This document shows positions 24,709 through 33,600 of a stretch of 64,000 nucleotides of DNA, piece after piece. Position 1 is the stretch's first letter; each line of letters begins with the position of its first letter. Location: contig CAWBUL010000004.1 in NCBI GenBank assembly GCA_963791885.1, positions 1,426,001-1,490,000 of the forward strand, written 5' to 3'. This stretch comes from CAVSUZ01 sp963791885 (GTDB taxonomy: Bacteria; Pseudomonadota; Alphaproteobacteria; Acetobacterales; Acetobacteraceae). The notes below the pieces were generated by a model. That model saw nothing but the letters and a program-made list of their open reading frames with translations, did not search any database and was not told the DNA's origin. The position numbers and the translations under genes were made by a program.

Positions 24709-25956
24709 ATGTCCGCCCGCGCGCCCCGGCGTATCCGTGCCTCTGCGCTCCGTCTGCCAGTATGGTCGTTCCGTGCTTCTGTCCCGGCGACCGTAGCGTC
24801 TTTGCCGCGTCGCCAGGGTACGGCGTTTCTCAGTCTGTTTTTCATCCCGGCGATGGCGCAGGCGATCCTGCTGACCGTGGTCCCGCTTGAGGCGTTCAAG
24901 CTGCTTGGGAATGCGCGGGCAGTGACAATGCTATACGTCGTAGCCGGGCTGATGGCCGTTGCAGGACGGTTCAGTATTCCGTTCCTGGTCCGGCTGATCA
25001 GACGGCGCTTTGTTTTCACCGTGGGTGCGACATCGCTCGCGGCCAGCAGCTCATTGATGGCGGCGGACCGAGTGCCGATGCTCGCAGTCGGCATCGCCTT
25101 GAGCACCTTTGCCTTCGCCTGCCTTGAGATTACCAGCCAGCTTTATCTGCTCGACCATGTGTCCCGCAATTCGCTGCGGCATTTCGAGCCGATGCGCATT
25201 TTCGTCAGCGCAGGGCCTTGGACACTCGGCCCATGGCTGGGTGTGTATCTGCAGCAGAAGGTGGGCTTTGCCGCACCTTTCGTGATCGCCGGATCGGCCG
25301 CGGTGTGTGTGCTGGCGCTGTTCTGGTGGCTGCGGCTGGGCGAGAACGCGATGCTGACGGGAATGCGGCATGCACCGTTGAACCCTGTCCGTTATCTGCG
25401 GCGATTTTTCATACAACCGCGATTGCGACTTGCGTGGGTGCTGAGTGCGGGGCGCTCTTCCTGGTGGAACATGTTTTTCGTGTATGTGCCGATCTTTGCC
25501 GCGACGTCCGGTCTGGGCGCAGAGACCGGCGGTGCATTGGTGTCGATCGGAACCGGGTGGATGTGGCTGGTGCCATTGTGGGGATGGGCCGGGCGACGGT
25601 ATGGGCTCAGACGGCTGCTGCAGTGCGGCTACGCAGCCGGAGGTGTGTTGAGTATCGCGGCTGCAGGTGCATTTGGCGTGCCGTGGCTGGGAGCAGTGCT
25701 GCTGTTGACGGCGGCATTCGGCGTCGAGATGCTCGATGGCGCCGGCAACTTGCTTTTCCTGCGTGCGGTGCATCCGTACGAACGCGCGGAGATGACCACC
25801 GTATTCGCCAGTTACCGCGACATCGCGCAGTTCGGACCACCAGCGGTTTGCGCGGTCCTGTTGTCGGTATTGACGTTACCGTGGGTGTTCGTCGCCGGAG
25901 GCGTGACGTTGCTCGGGTCTGCGATACTGTCCCGGCACGTGCCGCAGCGGTTGTGA
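24709..25956 (+). CDS. MFS transporter
   Basis: 415 residues with a basic N-terminal extension of about 40 residues and then twelve membrane helices. A GGTGGAGG site lies 6 bp before the ATG. Helix-loop patterns ('RLIRRRFVFTVGATSLAASS', 'GWAGRRYGLRRLL') fit the major facilitator superfamily. No operon partner is evident and the substrate is unknown. The N-terminus is unusually long and basic, so a start nearer residue 40 is possible. Confidence 0.8.
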   Translation: MSARAPRRIRASALRLPVWSFRASVPATVASLPRRQGTAFLSLFFIPAMAQAILLTVVPLEAFKLLGNARAVTMLYVVAGLMAVAGRFSIPFLVRLIRRRFVFTVGATSLAASSSLMAADRVPMLAVGIALSTFAFACLEITSQLYLLDHVSRNSLRHFEPMRIFVSAGPWTLGPWLGVYLQQKVGFAAPFVIAGSAAVCVLALFWWLRLGENAMLTGMRHAPLNPVRYLRRFFIQPRLRLAWVLSAGRSSWWNMFFVYVPIFAATSGLGAETGGALVSIGTGWMWLVPLWGWAGRRYGLRRLLQCGYAAGGVLSIAAAGAFGVPWLGAVLLLTAAFGVEMLDGAGNLLFLRAVHPYERAEMTTVFASYRDIAQFGPPAVCAVLLSVLTLPWVFVAGGVTLLGSAILSRHVPQRL

Positions 25957-25971
25957 GAGACCCCTGCCCCT

Positions 25972-26029
25972 GATTGCATGGCTGGCCCCGTACACGGCGC
26001 ATACAGGCATACGGCGCATACAGGCCGCC
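25972..26029 (+). repeat. Direct repeat near tRNA-Leu, copy A
   Basis: GATTGCATGGCT...GGCGCATACAGGC recurs at 26643-26681 in the same orientation, and its last part is doubled within this copy. The two copies bracket the small exported protein gene. Confidence 0.5.
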
Positions 26030-26157
26030 AGAGCTCGCGCTTCAGCGGCACGATCGAGCAGGTTCAGGTCAACTACCTGGGGTTGCTATAAAGGTATACT
26101 CAATAGCCGAGCCACCTTATGCTGATTGCCCTAGAAACCGAAACGCAGGACACAGCC

Positions 26158-26415
26158 ATGACCTATCCAGTTTGGGCCGCCATAGGCATCGCCATGGCAT
26201 TGGCCGCGTTTCCACCGGGTGCGGTCACCTGCGCAAATGGTGTGTATCGCGCCGGGTGCGCGGGACCGAATGGTGCGGTTGTCGAGCGCAAGCCGTATGC
26301 GGCCCCGCCGGTTTATCATCGGCCGCCGACGACCGTCACGTGCGCGAAAGGTGTTTACCGCGCCGGGTGCGCGGGACCGAACGGGACGGCGGTGGTCCGT
26401 AAGCCACTATATTAG
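26158..26415 (+). CDS. Small exported protein with two CxNGVYRAGCAGPNG repeats
   Basis: 85 residues from ATG 26158. A signal peptide (AAIGIAMALAAFPPGA) is followed by two near-identical units, 'TCANGVYRAGCAGPNG' and 'TCAKGVYRAGCAGPNG', each with two Cys and separated by a Pro/Tyr linker. It is probably periplasmic with intra-repeat disulfides. I recall similar short repeat proteins in Rhizobiales and Acetobacteraceae but no known function. Confidence 0.65.
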   Translation: MTYPVWAAIGIAMALAAFPPGAVTCANGVYRAGCAGPNGAVVERKPYAAPPVYHRPPTTVTCAKGVYRAGCAGPNGTAVVRKPLY

Positions 26416-26642
26416 TCGGCCAGGCTGGCTCAATGCGCTTTGATCACTGCGCTCGAGTTGATCTCAACGCGTGAGGAACGGCGTTGTGCATGGCCTGCCG
26501 GCAGCCATGCTCTTCGCCGCGCATGACGGCGCCAAATGACTCGTTCGTGCCAAGCTCCGCGCGGGCGCAAAGCGCCGGTGGATGGGGGTACTTTGCTCTG
26601 TTCGGGATGCGAACTATCGGGGCACGGCCGGACGCTGTCCCA

Positions 26643-26681
26643 GATTGCATGGCTCCCCGCCTATGCGGCATACAGGCCGTC
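26643..26681 (+). repeat. Direct repeat near tRNA-Leu, copy B
   Basis: Matches the outer parts of 25972-26029 and ends 4 bp before the tRNA-Leu gene. It lies on the 5' side of the tRNA rather than the 3' end used by most integrases. Confidence 0.5.
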
Positions 26682-26685
26682 CGCT

Positions 26686-26772
26686 GCGGGCGTGGCGGAA
26701 CTGGTAGACGCGCCGGACTCAAAATCCGGTTCTGGTGACAGAGTGTCGGTTCGAGTCCGACCGCCCGCACCA
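26686..26772 (+). tRNA. tRNA-Leu (anticodon CAA)
   Basis: 87 nt including an encoded CCA end. The acceptor stem GCGGGCG pairs with CGCCCGC. The anticodon stem CCGGA/TCCGG encloses a CTCAAAA loop, giving anticodon CAA (reads UUG). A long variable arm and the TTCGAGTCC T-loop are as expected for tRNA-Leu. Confidence 0.95.
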
Positions 26773-26845
26773 TTGCGTTGGGAGCGGCCTGGGTCGGCAC
26801 GCCGGCGTTGCGCGCCGGCTCGCGACGACAGTTCGGGCGTACGCG

Positions 26846-27097
26846 CTATTCAATCGTCCTTGTGCTGAGTGATCCGTCCGCGTGCTGCACGATGGCGGCG
26901 ACTCGGGCCTCGGCCTCGGCGAGCTTGGCTTCGCAATGCTTGCGCAAGGCGGCGCCACGTTCGTAGGCGTTGATGGCGTCCTCCAACTTTTGCTGGCCGC
27001 CTTCCAACGAGCGAACGATCTGCTCGAGTTCGGCGAGCGCCTCTTCAAATGACAGAGCGCTGACGTCGGGCAACGGACGGGGTGCGGTATCGGGCAT
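26846..27097 (-). CDS. xseB: Exodeoxyribonuclease VII small subunit
   Basis: 83 residues, standard length. The core 'SFEEALAELEQIVRSLEGGQ' followed by 'KLEDAINAYERGAAL' is the XseB signature coiled coil, which joins the large subunit XseA to degrade single-stranded DNA. It lies 18 bp after the rhodanese gene on the same strand. xseA is not in the window. Confidence 0.95.
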   Translation of the reverse strand: MPDTAPRPLPDVSALSFEEALAELEQIVRSLEGGQQKLEDAINAYERGAALRKHCEAKLAEAEARVAAIVQHADGSLSTRTIE

Positions 27098-27115
27098 TGA
27101 CTTTTCTCTTGGGGC

Positions 27116-27526
27116 TTACTTCTGGCGCCAGGGCAGGCGCTCGGCCTTCCAGCCGGACTGAGTGCCGCGGTGGCCGGCCGAGTCGGGCGGGCCTTCAAAC
27201 CCGTCCGTGACGTTGAAGGTGTGGGCAAAGCCCGCGGCCTCGGCGGCCCTGGCGGCAGCCATGCTGCGGCCGCCGGTACGGCAGAGGAAATAGAGGTGCT
27301 GGTCGGGGGTGAAGCCGACCTCCTTCAACTGGTCGAGAAAGTGCGGGTTGGGTGCCATCGTCGGATAGGTCTGCCACTGGAGCAGGACCGCCTGTTTGCC
27401 GGCGTCGATCAGGTCTGGGATGCCGATGAGGCTCCATTCGGCATCGGTCCGGACATCGACCAACTGAGCCTTGGGGTCGGAGCGCAAGGCAGCCCAGGCC
27501 TGGGCGGGCGTGACGTTTTCGACCAT
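27116..27526 (-). CDS. Single-domain rhodanese-like protein
   Basis: 136 residues from ATG 27526 with GGAGG about 7 bp upstream. A complete rhodanese fold: 'LVDVRTDAEW' at 22-31, active-site loop 'LCRTGGRS' with Cys82, and C-terminal 'AHTFNVTDGFEG'. Such proteins carry sulfane sulfur as a cysteine persulfide in the cytoplasm. Its start is 33 bp from the divergent cysteine synthase, a sulfur-metabolism context that fits. It is co-oriented with xseB. A longer upstream start would overlap cysK and is not needed. Confidence 0.88.
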   Translation of the reverse strand: MVENVTPAQAWAALRSDPKAQLVDVRTDAEWSLIGIPDLIDAGKQAVLLQWQTYPTMAPNPHFLDQLKEVGFTPDQHLYFLCRTGGRSMAAARAAEAAGFAHTFNVTDGFEGPPDSAGHRGTQSGWKAERLPWRQK

Positions 27527-27559
27527 GTTGAGCCTCCGATCAGCAATTCCGAGGATGCG

Positions 27560-28579
27560 ATGACCCATCCATACCACGCCACGCGCTGGCAGGCAGACCT
27601 GGGGGAGGCGATTGGCCAGACGCCGCTGATCCGGCTGCGCCGGGCTTCGGAGGCGACAGGCTGCACGATCCTGGGCAAGGCCGAGTTCATGAACCCGGGC
27701 GGGTCGGTGAAGGACCGGGCGGGGCTGTACATCATCCAGGACGCCGAGAAGCGCGGCGCGTTGCGGCCGGGCGGGACGATCGTCGAGGGCACGGCGGGCA
27801 ATACCGGGATCGGGCTGACGCTGGTGGGGAATGCGCGCGGCTACCGATCGGTGATCGTGATGCCGGAGACGCAGAGTCAGGAGAAGATCGACTTCCTGCG
27901 CATGATCGGCGCGGATCTGCGGCTGGTGCCGGCCAAGCCGTACCGCGATCCGGGGAACTACGTGCATGTGTCGCGGCGGATGGCCGAGGAGATGGCGGCC
28001 GCACAGGGCAACGTGATCTGGGCCAATCAGTTCGACAATCTGGCGAACCGGGAGGGCCACCGGATCAGCACGGGTCCGGAGATCTGGGAGCAGACGCAGG
28101 GCAAGGTGGACGCGTTCACCTGTGCCTGCGGCACGGGCGGCACGCTGGCCGGCGTCGCGATGTATTTGAAGGAAAAGAACCCGACGGTTCGGACCGTGCT
28201 GGCCGACCCGGAGGGAAGCAATCTCTATGAATGGAAGAAGGGGCTTGATCTGACGATCAAGGGAAGTTCGATCACCGAGGGAATCGGGCAGTCACGCGTG
28301 CCGGGCAACCTGGAAGGTGCGCCGGTCGACGATGCGGAGAAGATTCCCGATCCGGAGGCGCTGGAGCAGATCTACGACATACTGATCCATGAGGGGCTAT
28401 CGGTCGGGACGTCGTCCGGGATCAACATCGCGGCGGCGATCCGTGTGGCGAAGGCGCTGGGGCCGGGGCACACGGTGGTGACGATCCTGTGCGACGGCGG
28501 GTCACGGTATCAATCGAAACTGTTCAACGTGGCGTTCCTGCGGGAGAAGAACCTGCCGGTGCCGCAGTGGATGGCGTGA
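27560..28579 (+). CDS. cysK: Cysteine synthase A (O-acetylserine sulfhydrylase)
   Basis: 339 residues, PLP type II fold. The start at 27560 follows CCGAGGATGCG; a longer upstream frame is antisense to the rhodanese gene. Landmarks are 'NPGGSVKDRAG' with PLP Lys51, 'EGTAGNTGIG' (substrate loop), 'GTGGTLAG' (phosphate-binding loop) and 'GTSSGINIAAA'. It makes cysteine from O-acetylserine and sulfide. The divergent rhodanese neighbour suggests joint sulfur handling. A cystathionine beta-synthase-like role is less likely, as there are no CBS domains. Confidence 0.92.
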   Translation: MTHPYHATRWQADLGEAIGQTPLIRLRRASEATGCTILGKAEFMNPGGSVKDRAGLYIIQDAEKRGALRPGGTIVEGTAGNTGIGLTLVGNARGYRSVIVMPETQSQEKIDFLRMIGADLRLVPAKPYRDPGNYVHVSRRMAEEMAAAQGNVIWANQFDNLANREGHRISTGPEIWEQTQGKVDAFTCACGTGGTLAGVAMYLKEKNPTVRTVLADPEGSNLYEWKKGLDLTIKGSSITEGIGQSRVPGNLEGAPVDDAEKIPDPEALEQIYDILIHEGLSVGTSSGINIAAAIRVAKALGPGHTVVTILCDGGSRYQSKLFNVAFLREKNLPVPQWMA

Positions 28580-28599
28580 CGCTGATTTGAGACGGCGAT

Positions 28600-28612
28600 T
28601 CACCCTCGGTGA
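28600..28612. terminator. Hairpin between convergent cysK and transporter genes
   Basis: TCACC-CTC-GGTGA lies between the cysK stop (28579) and the permease stop (28620). It is preceded by TGATTTGAGACGGCGATT, almost identical to the lead-in at 17008-17024. Termination is inferred from position. Confidence 0.4.
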
Positions 28613-28619
28613 TTCGGGT

Positions 28620-29414
28620 TTATCGCTCGGCCTGGGTCTGTAGCCGCGACAGACCTCCCAATACGAGCAGTGTGGCGACAGCCAGAATCATGGTCAGTGC
28701 CGCAGCCTCAAACACGTCGCCGCGATCGGACAAAGCAAAGATGCCGACGGGCAGCGTGACCCAGCCGGGCGGATAGACCATGACCGTGGCGCCAAGCTCG
28801 CCCATCGACAGAGCGAAGCTCAGGCTGAAGGCGGCGATCAGATAGGGCAACAGCATGGGCAGCGTAACACGCCTCAGCCTGTAGAACGGCCGCGCCCCCA
28901 AACTGGCGGCCACCTGCTCTATTTCGGGCGGCAGGCGCGCGAGGCCGGCGGAGACATTGCCGAAAGTGAAGGCGCTGACCAGGACGAAATGCGCGGCGAG
29001 CACGATCAGGACCGTGCCGTTCAGCAGCACCGGTGGCCGGGAGAATGCGACCAGCAGACCGAGACCGACCGAGACGGAGGGAACCGCGGAGGGGACGAAG
29101 AACAGCACCTGAAGCAACTGCCGGGGCACGGCGGCGATGCCGCGCAAGGCGAGCGCCGCCCAAGTGCCGGCGATCAGCGCGGCACTGCCCGCCAGCAGCG
29201 CGGTGACCAGAGAAACGCGCAAAGCGTCTGCGACATCGCCGGTCATTGCGCGCGTGTAGTTGGCGAAGGTCAGCGCGGTCGGCAGCACGCCATTCCACTG
29301 CCCGGCCAGACTGGCCAGTATGATCATGCCGATGGGCGCGACATAGACCGCACCGAAGAGCAGCGCGAAGACGAGCCAGACCCCTGCCCTCGCCCCGCTA
29401 CCCCAGACCAGCAC
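28620..29414 (-). CDS. phnV: 2-aminoethylphosphonate-type ABC permease
   Basis: 264 residues with six membrane helices and a cytoplasmic EAA-type loop ('QVAASLGARPFYRLRRVTLP') that contacts the ATPase. Last gene of a four-gene transporter operon, overlapping the upstream permease by 17 bp. The gene name follows from operon order and the AEP-type binding protein; permeases of this class are otherwise hard to tell from thiamine, iron or putrescine importers. Confidence 0.75.
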   Translation of the reverse strand: MLVWGSGARAGVWLVFALLFGAVYVAPIGMIILASLAGQWNGVLPTALTFANYTRAMTGDVADALRVSLVTALLAGSAALIAGTWAALALRGIAAVPRQLLQVLFFVPSAVPSVSVGLGLLVAFSRPPVLLNGTVLIVLAAHFVLVSAFTFGNVSAGLARLPPEIEQVAASLGARPFYRLRRVTLPMLLPYLIAAFSLSFALSMGELGATVMVYPPGWVTLPVGIFALSDRGDVFEAAALTMILAVATLLVLGGLSRLQTQAER

Positions 29415-30282
29415 GAGCGCCTCCGACCCGTCCGAGCACCGTGCGATAGAGGGCGTACAGCATCAGCGACAGCGCGACATTGACTACAGCGATGACGCAG
29501 GCGGTGGTGTAATCGAACTCCTGGATCGCCTTGTCGTAGATCAGCAGCGGCAGCGTAATGACGCCCTTGGCGCCGATGAAAAAGACGATGCCGAACTCGT
29601 TCACGGTGAGAAGCAGGCAGAGGCTGCCGCCGGCGAGGAGGGCAGGCATGGCCGCGGGAAGGATGATCTCGCGGATGATACGCCAGGGGCGGGCGCCAAG
29701 GCTGGCAGCCACCTCGATCTGCGCGGTCTCCATCTGACTGAAGGCGGCGAGCAACGGCCGCATGATGAATGGGGTGTAGACGGTAATTTCGGCGAGGATC
29801 ACGCCGGCGGGGGAATAGAGGAAGTCGATCGGCGGAGCGGTGGCGCCGGTCGCCTGCATGACGGCGGCATTCAGAAGACCGGCGCTGCCATAGATGAAGG
29901 TGAAGGCCAGCGCGACGAGGAAGGTCGGCAGTGCGATGACGGTTTCGATCAGCCGGGAAACGAAGCGCGCACCGGGGAACGGCACGAAGGACAGCACCAT
30001 CGCCAGGATAAAGCCAAGCACCAGGCAACCGGCTGTGGCGCAGACGGCAATCTGGATGGTGTGCCACAGCGCATTGGCGAAAAGCGCGCCGGTCAGCACG
30101 GATTCGTAAGAGGCAAAACTGGGGCCGGTCTTCGAGGCGAAGCTCTGTCCGGCGATCAGCGCCAGCGGGTAGAAGAACAGGGCGGCGAGCAAGAGTGCGG
30201 GCGGGACAATCCATGCGCCACCGAATGTGCGAGGCGGCGAGCGGACCGCGGCGCGCGGCAGCGCGATGGCGGCCTCAGTCAT
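29398..30282 (-). CDS. phnU: 2-aminoethylphosphonate-type ABC permease
   Basis: 294 residues, six membrane helices, EAA loop 'EVAASLGARPWRIIREIILP'. It overlaps the ATPase gene by 8 bp and the next permease by 17 bp, so the subunits are translationally coupled. The 30-residue N-terminus is cytoplasmic and Arg/Pro-rich. The name depends on the operon context. Confidence 0.75.
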   Translation of the reverse strand: MTEAAIALPRAAVRSPPRTFGGAWIVPPALLLAALFFYPLALIAGQSFASKTGPSFASYESVLTGALFANALWHTIQIAVCATAGCLVLGFILAMVLSFVPFPGARFVSRLIETVIALPTFLVALAFTFIYGSAGLLNAAVMQATGATAPPIDFLYSPAGVILAEITVYTPFIMRPLLAAFSQMETAQIEVAASLGARPWRIIREIILPAAMPALLAGGSLCLLLTVNEFGIVFFIGAKGVITLPLLIYDKAIQEFDYTTACVIAVVNVALSLMLYALYRTVLGRVGGARAGLG

Positions 30283-31393
30283 CCGGAATCAGCGTGGCAT
30301 CGTCGGTGGCGAAGTACAGAGTGACCGGCGTGCCCGGTGCGGGCGGTTCGCGCAGCGGCGTGCACACCAATCGGGCCGGCTCGCCGGCAATCTCAACCCC
30401 GATGTTATGGAGATCGCCCTGCCATGTGATGTCCCGCACCACGGCGGAGACAGCGTTGTCGCGATCCTGCTGTTGGAAGGCGAGCGCATGCGGACGGACG
30501 CAGAGGCGCGCGATACCGGGAGGCCGGCCGTGCGGGATGCGAGCGCGTACGCGGTGCTCGCCCAGGCGCACGACGGCGGTGCCGCCCGACTCCGTTTCAA
30601 TCGTAACTGGAAGCAGGTTGGCGCGGCCGAGGAACTCGGCGGCGAAGCGATTGGGCGGTTCGTGATACAGCCGATGGGATGGGCCGGAGGCGACCAGCTT
30701 GCCGGCGCGCATGATGGCGATGCGGTCGGCCAAGGTCAGTGCCTCGATCTGGTCGTGCGTGACATACAGCACGGTCAGATGCGGCAGGTCGCGATGCAGC
30801 CGGGCCAGCTCGTCGAGCATGGATCGGCGGATCTGGGCGTCGAGCGCGGAGAGCGGTTCGTCGAGAAGAAGCACACGGGGGCGGATCGCAAGCGCGCGGG
30901 CAATGGCGACCCGCTGTTGCTGACCGCCGGAGAGCTGGCGCGGGTAGCGCTGAGCGAAATCGGTCATGCCGACCATGCGCAGGGATTCGCGCACCTGGGT
31001 ATCGATCAGGGTACGGTCGGCGCCTCGGGCGCGCAGGCCGAATGCGACGTTTTCATCGACACGCATGTGCGGAAACAGCGCGTAGTTCTGCACCACCATG
31101 CCGATGTCGCGCGCGTGGGGCGGCAAGTCCGTCACGTCCTTCTCGCCGATGCTGATGCGTCCAGCGGTGGGGCGGACGAACCCGGCGACGGCCCGGAGTG
31201 CAGTGGTCTTGCCGCAGCCGGACGGGCCGATGATGGCCATGATCTCGCCCGGCTCGATGCTCAGCGTCAGCGATTGCAGTGCGACCTGACGCTTGTAGGC
31301 GACGGTGACGGCGTCGAAGCCGATGCCGGTGGCGGCAGCGTCAGGCACCGCCGCGCGCACGGTAGCTGCGCGCGCAGCGGTCGTAGCAGACAT
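30275..31393 (-). CDS. phnT: 2-aminoethylphosphonate-type ABC transporter ATPase
   Basis: 372 residues. N-terminal ABC domain with Walker A 'GPSGCGKTT', Q-loop, signature 'LSGGQQQR', Walker B 'VLLLDEPLSALD' and H-loop 'YVTHDQ'. It is followed by a C-terminal TOBE-like regulatory region, as in the CUT1/PotA group. It energises phnU/phnV. Second gene of the operon, 2 bp after the binding-protein gene. Confidence 0.82.
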   Translation of the reverse strand: MSATTAARAATVRAAVPDAAATGIGFDAVTVAYKRQVALQSLTLSIEPGEIMAIIGPSGCGKTTALRAVAGFVRPTAGRISIGEKDVTDLPPHARDIGMVVQNYALFPHMRVDENVAFGLRARGADRTLIDTQVRESLRMVGMTDFAQRYPRQLSGGQQQRVAIARALAIRPRVLLLDEPLSALDAQIRRSMLDELARLHRDLPHLTVLYVTHDQIEALTLADRIAIMRAGKLVASGPSHRLYHEPPNRFAAEFLGRANLLPVTIETESGGTAVVRLGEHRVRARIPHGRPPGIARLCVRPHALAFQQQDRDNAVSAVVRDITWQGDLHNIGVEIAGEPARLVCTPLREPPAPGTPVTLYFATDDATLIPDD

Positions 31394-31395
31394 GC

Positions 31396-32418
31396 TCAGC
31401 TTCCGGTGACGCCGTGCCAGCGGGCGACCCAGGCCTGAAGATTTTTCAGCACGTCATCCCAGTCGGGGTTCCAGATGGTCACGCCATTCAGCGTTTGCTC
31501 GATCTGCTGGTAGCTGGTGTCGGTCGGATGGACATCGCTGCGCACCGGCAGTCCCTGGGCAATGCTGCTGACCTTTTCCTGCGCTTCCTTGCTGAGCAGG
31601 AAGTCGATCAGCTTGCGGGCGGCGTCGGCGTGCGGGGCGCCCTTCACCAAGGCGATGTAATAGGGGATCGGCAGAGTGCTGCGCTTCCCATCGGGACCGG
31701 CGGGAAAGAAGATTCGCAGGTTCGGGTCCTGGCCCATCTGCGCGATGTTCATCTGCACGTCGCCATTGGCCACGTAGAGCTCACCCTTGTTCACCAGGCC
31801 GGCGAGGCGGCCGGTGGAAGAAGACGGCCCGAGATTGTTGGCTTGCAGCTTTTTCAGATAGTCGAAGCCGGCGTCGGGACTGCCGAAAGCATGGGTCACC
31901 AGAAGCATCACCGCGGTGCCGTCACCGGCCTGACCCGGCGTGGAATACTGGATCTTGTTCTTGAATTCGGGCTTGAGCAGATCGTCGAAGCTGGTTGGCG
32001 CTGTCTTCAGCGCGGCACCGTCATAGATGAAGCAGAGATAGTTGTTTACCAGCGCAGTGTAGCGGTCCTGTGCGTCGCGGCTGGCGGCGGGAATGGCATC
32101 CGCGGCGGCGGGCTTATAGGGCGCCAGCATGCCGTCGGCGGCGGCCTTCATGATGAAGGGCGGCAGGGTGACCAGCACGTCCGCCTGCGGATTGGCTTGT
32201 TCTTTCTCTACGCGGTCGACGACAACGCCCGAACCGCCTTCGACATACTGGACCTTGATGCCGGTCTGCTTGGTGAACGCGTCGAACTCGGTGGCGAACC
32301 AGTTGGGTGAGCCGTCGTGCAATCCATCGGCGCTGTAGACGGTGACGACCTGGGCCTGTGCGGCAAGGACCGGCGCAAGCGCCAGCATAGCGACGGCGAG
32401 AAGGTTTTTCGCCCGCAT
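31396..32418 (-). CDS. phnS: 2-aminoethylphosphonate ABC transporter periplasmic binding protein
   Basis: 340 residues with a signal peptide (LLAVAMLALAPVLAAQA). The mature start 'VVTVYSADGLHDGSPNWF' and the middle 'NKIQYSTPGQAGDGTAVM' match the AEP-binding PhnS type within the class-2 extracellular solute-binding proteins. It is first of the phnS-T-U-V order, which is the known arrangement. No phosphonate-degrading genes (phnW/phnX) are in the window, so breakdown must be encoded elsewhere. AEP specificity is a family inference. Confidence 0.82.
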   Translation of the reverse strand: MRAKNLLAVAMLALAPVLAAQAQVVTVYSADGLHDGSPNWFATEFDAFTKQTGIKVQYVEGGSGVVVDRVEKEQANPQADVLVTLPPFIMKAAADGMLAPYKPAAADAIPAASRDAQDRYTALVNNYLCFIYDGAALKTAPTSFDDLLKPEFKNKIQYSTPGQAGDGTAVMLLVTHAFGSPDAGFDYLKKLQANNLGPSSSTGRLAGLVNKGELYVANGDVQMNIAQMGQDPNLRIFFPAGPDGKRSTLPIPYYIALVKGAPHADAARKLIDFLLSKEAQEKVSSIAQGLPVRSDVHPTDTSYQQIEQTLNGVTIWNPDWDDVLKNLQAWVARWHGVTGS

Positions 32419-32494
32419 CGTGTTTCCCCGTGATGTCTTTGCGGGCGCTTATGGGAGGCGGTCCGGCGGGGGTAAAGTTATGGATTGATGACGG

Positions 32495-33035
32495 TTGGGG
32501 CTGCGGTGGACGCGGGCTGGGCGTTTCGTCTGGAGCGAGATTCACGCGCTCCAAACCCTCGCCGACGCACCCGATTGCACGACGACGCACGCATTGAAGT
32601 GGATCGCCAAAGCGGACCTCATGATGCGCCAGGCCCAAAGCGCCATGCGCTCCCTGCTCCGCCTTCAGGCCGCCCGCCGCAAAATCGAGGCCGACCCGAA
32701 AGCCTACGACCGCGGCGAGCGCATCGAGCACACCATGACCGCCCTCATGACCCAGGCGCTCGAGCCGAACGTCTCACCCGATGACCCGGAGTCCCAGAAT
32801 CACGTAATTAAGATTCTGCCGAGACACTCCGAAACCCGCCCTCATCACCACCACTGAGCCGCAGCCGCCCCCAATCCACCAACCCGTCTCACCCGATGAT
32901 CCGAAGTCCCAGAACCACGTAATTGAGATTCCGCCGAGACACCCCGAAACCGCCCCGACCCAACGCTGGCGCCCCGGCTACGATTTCCCCCTCTCGGACC
33001 TCGCCAAAGAAAAAGAATACGAAGACGCCCTCTGA
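32495..33035 (+). pseudogene. C-terminal fragment of an Acetobacteraceae-type hypothetical protein, with an internal 115-bp duplication
   Basis: The frame holds 'ADLMMRQAQSAMRSLLRLQA' and an acidic C-terminus, which I recall as the second half of the family whose first half is at 7600-7845. About 65 bp starting at 32771 (GTCTCACCCGATGACCCGGA) recur at 32886 with few changes. The 115-bp period shifts the frame, so the first copy ends at a stop near 32857. The second copy continues in another frame to 33035 (ending KEKEYEDAL). The 5' part is missing. Probably a dead gene. Confidence 0.55.
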
Positions 33036-33047
33036 CCCCCGGCCGCC

Positions 33048-33566
33048 CTACCGCAGCAGCACCCGAGGGGCCGCCTCCGTATCCAGGCACGCGAAAACCA
33101 CCACCCCGGTCCAGAACAGGATGGACATCGCCCCCGCGATCGCGGCGCTCCGAGGCACCACGCCCCCCGCCGCCAGCGCCCGCACATAGCCGGTCTCGTG
33201 GAACGTCCAGGCATTGATCCCGCCCAGCACCAGGAACAGCATCTTCGGCACGAAATACGCGTGCGACCCGACATGCACCGGGTCGTAGAAGAACAGCGCC
33301 AGCCCCGTGACCACGGTCACCGCGAACGCCCAATACACCGCCGGCATGGTCTGCCGCGTCAGGTCCCGCAGAGACAGCGCGCCCCGCCAGCCCATCAGCC
33401 GTAAATCCACCAGCAGGATGCCGCCGAAGAACGCCGCCATCGACAGGATGTGCACGATGCGGATCACGAAGTGCACCGGCTGCATCCAGAATTGCAGCGT
33501 TCGGTCGTCGATGGCGACAAGCAGGGAAGCGGGGATCCGGATGGCAACGAGAAAATGCGGCGGCAT
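33048..33566 (-). CDS. Four-helix membrane protein, possible haem-type partner of the iron permease
   Basis: 172 residues from ATG 33566; a longer frame would be antisense to the cupredoxin gene. Four membrane helices are visible, with paired histidines in and near the first ('PVHFVIRIVHILSMAAFFGG') and further His near helices 2-3. It shares the 33574-33600 Fur-like box with the divergent cupredoxin-FTR1-P19 operon. No ferredoxin-type FtrD is present, so this protein could take the electron-transfer role. That is inference; the family (DUF6644-like) is only a tentative match. Confidence 0.55.
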   Translation of the reverse strand: MPPHFLVAIRIPASLLVAIDDRTLQFWMQPVHFVIRIVHILSMAAFFGGILLVDLRLMGWRGALSLRDLTRQTMPAVYWAFAVTVVTGLALFFYDPVHVGSHAYFVPKMLFLVLGGINAWTFHETGYVRALAAGGVVPRSAAIAGAMSILFWTGVVVFACLDTEAAPRVLLR

Positions 33567-33573
33567 CCCCGCT

Positions 33574-33600
33574 TGATAATGAGAGCGATTCGCATTATCA
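33574..33600. promoter_or_regulatory. Fur-box-like operator of the iron uptake cluster
   Basis: TGATAATG...CATTATCA forms a 27-bp near-palindrome whose centre, AATGAGAGCGATTCGCATT, fits the alphaproteobacterial Fur pattern AATGMGA-N5-TCKCATT. It lies between the divergent membrane protein and the cupredoxin gene and overlaps the likely start of the latter, so binding would block both. Confidence 0.75.
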
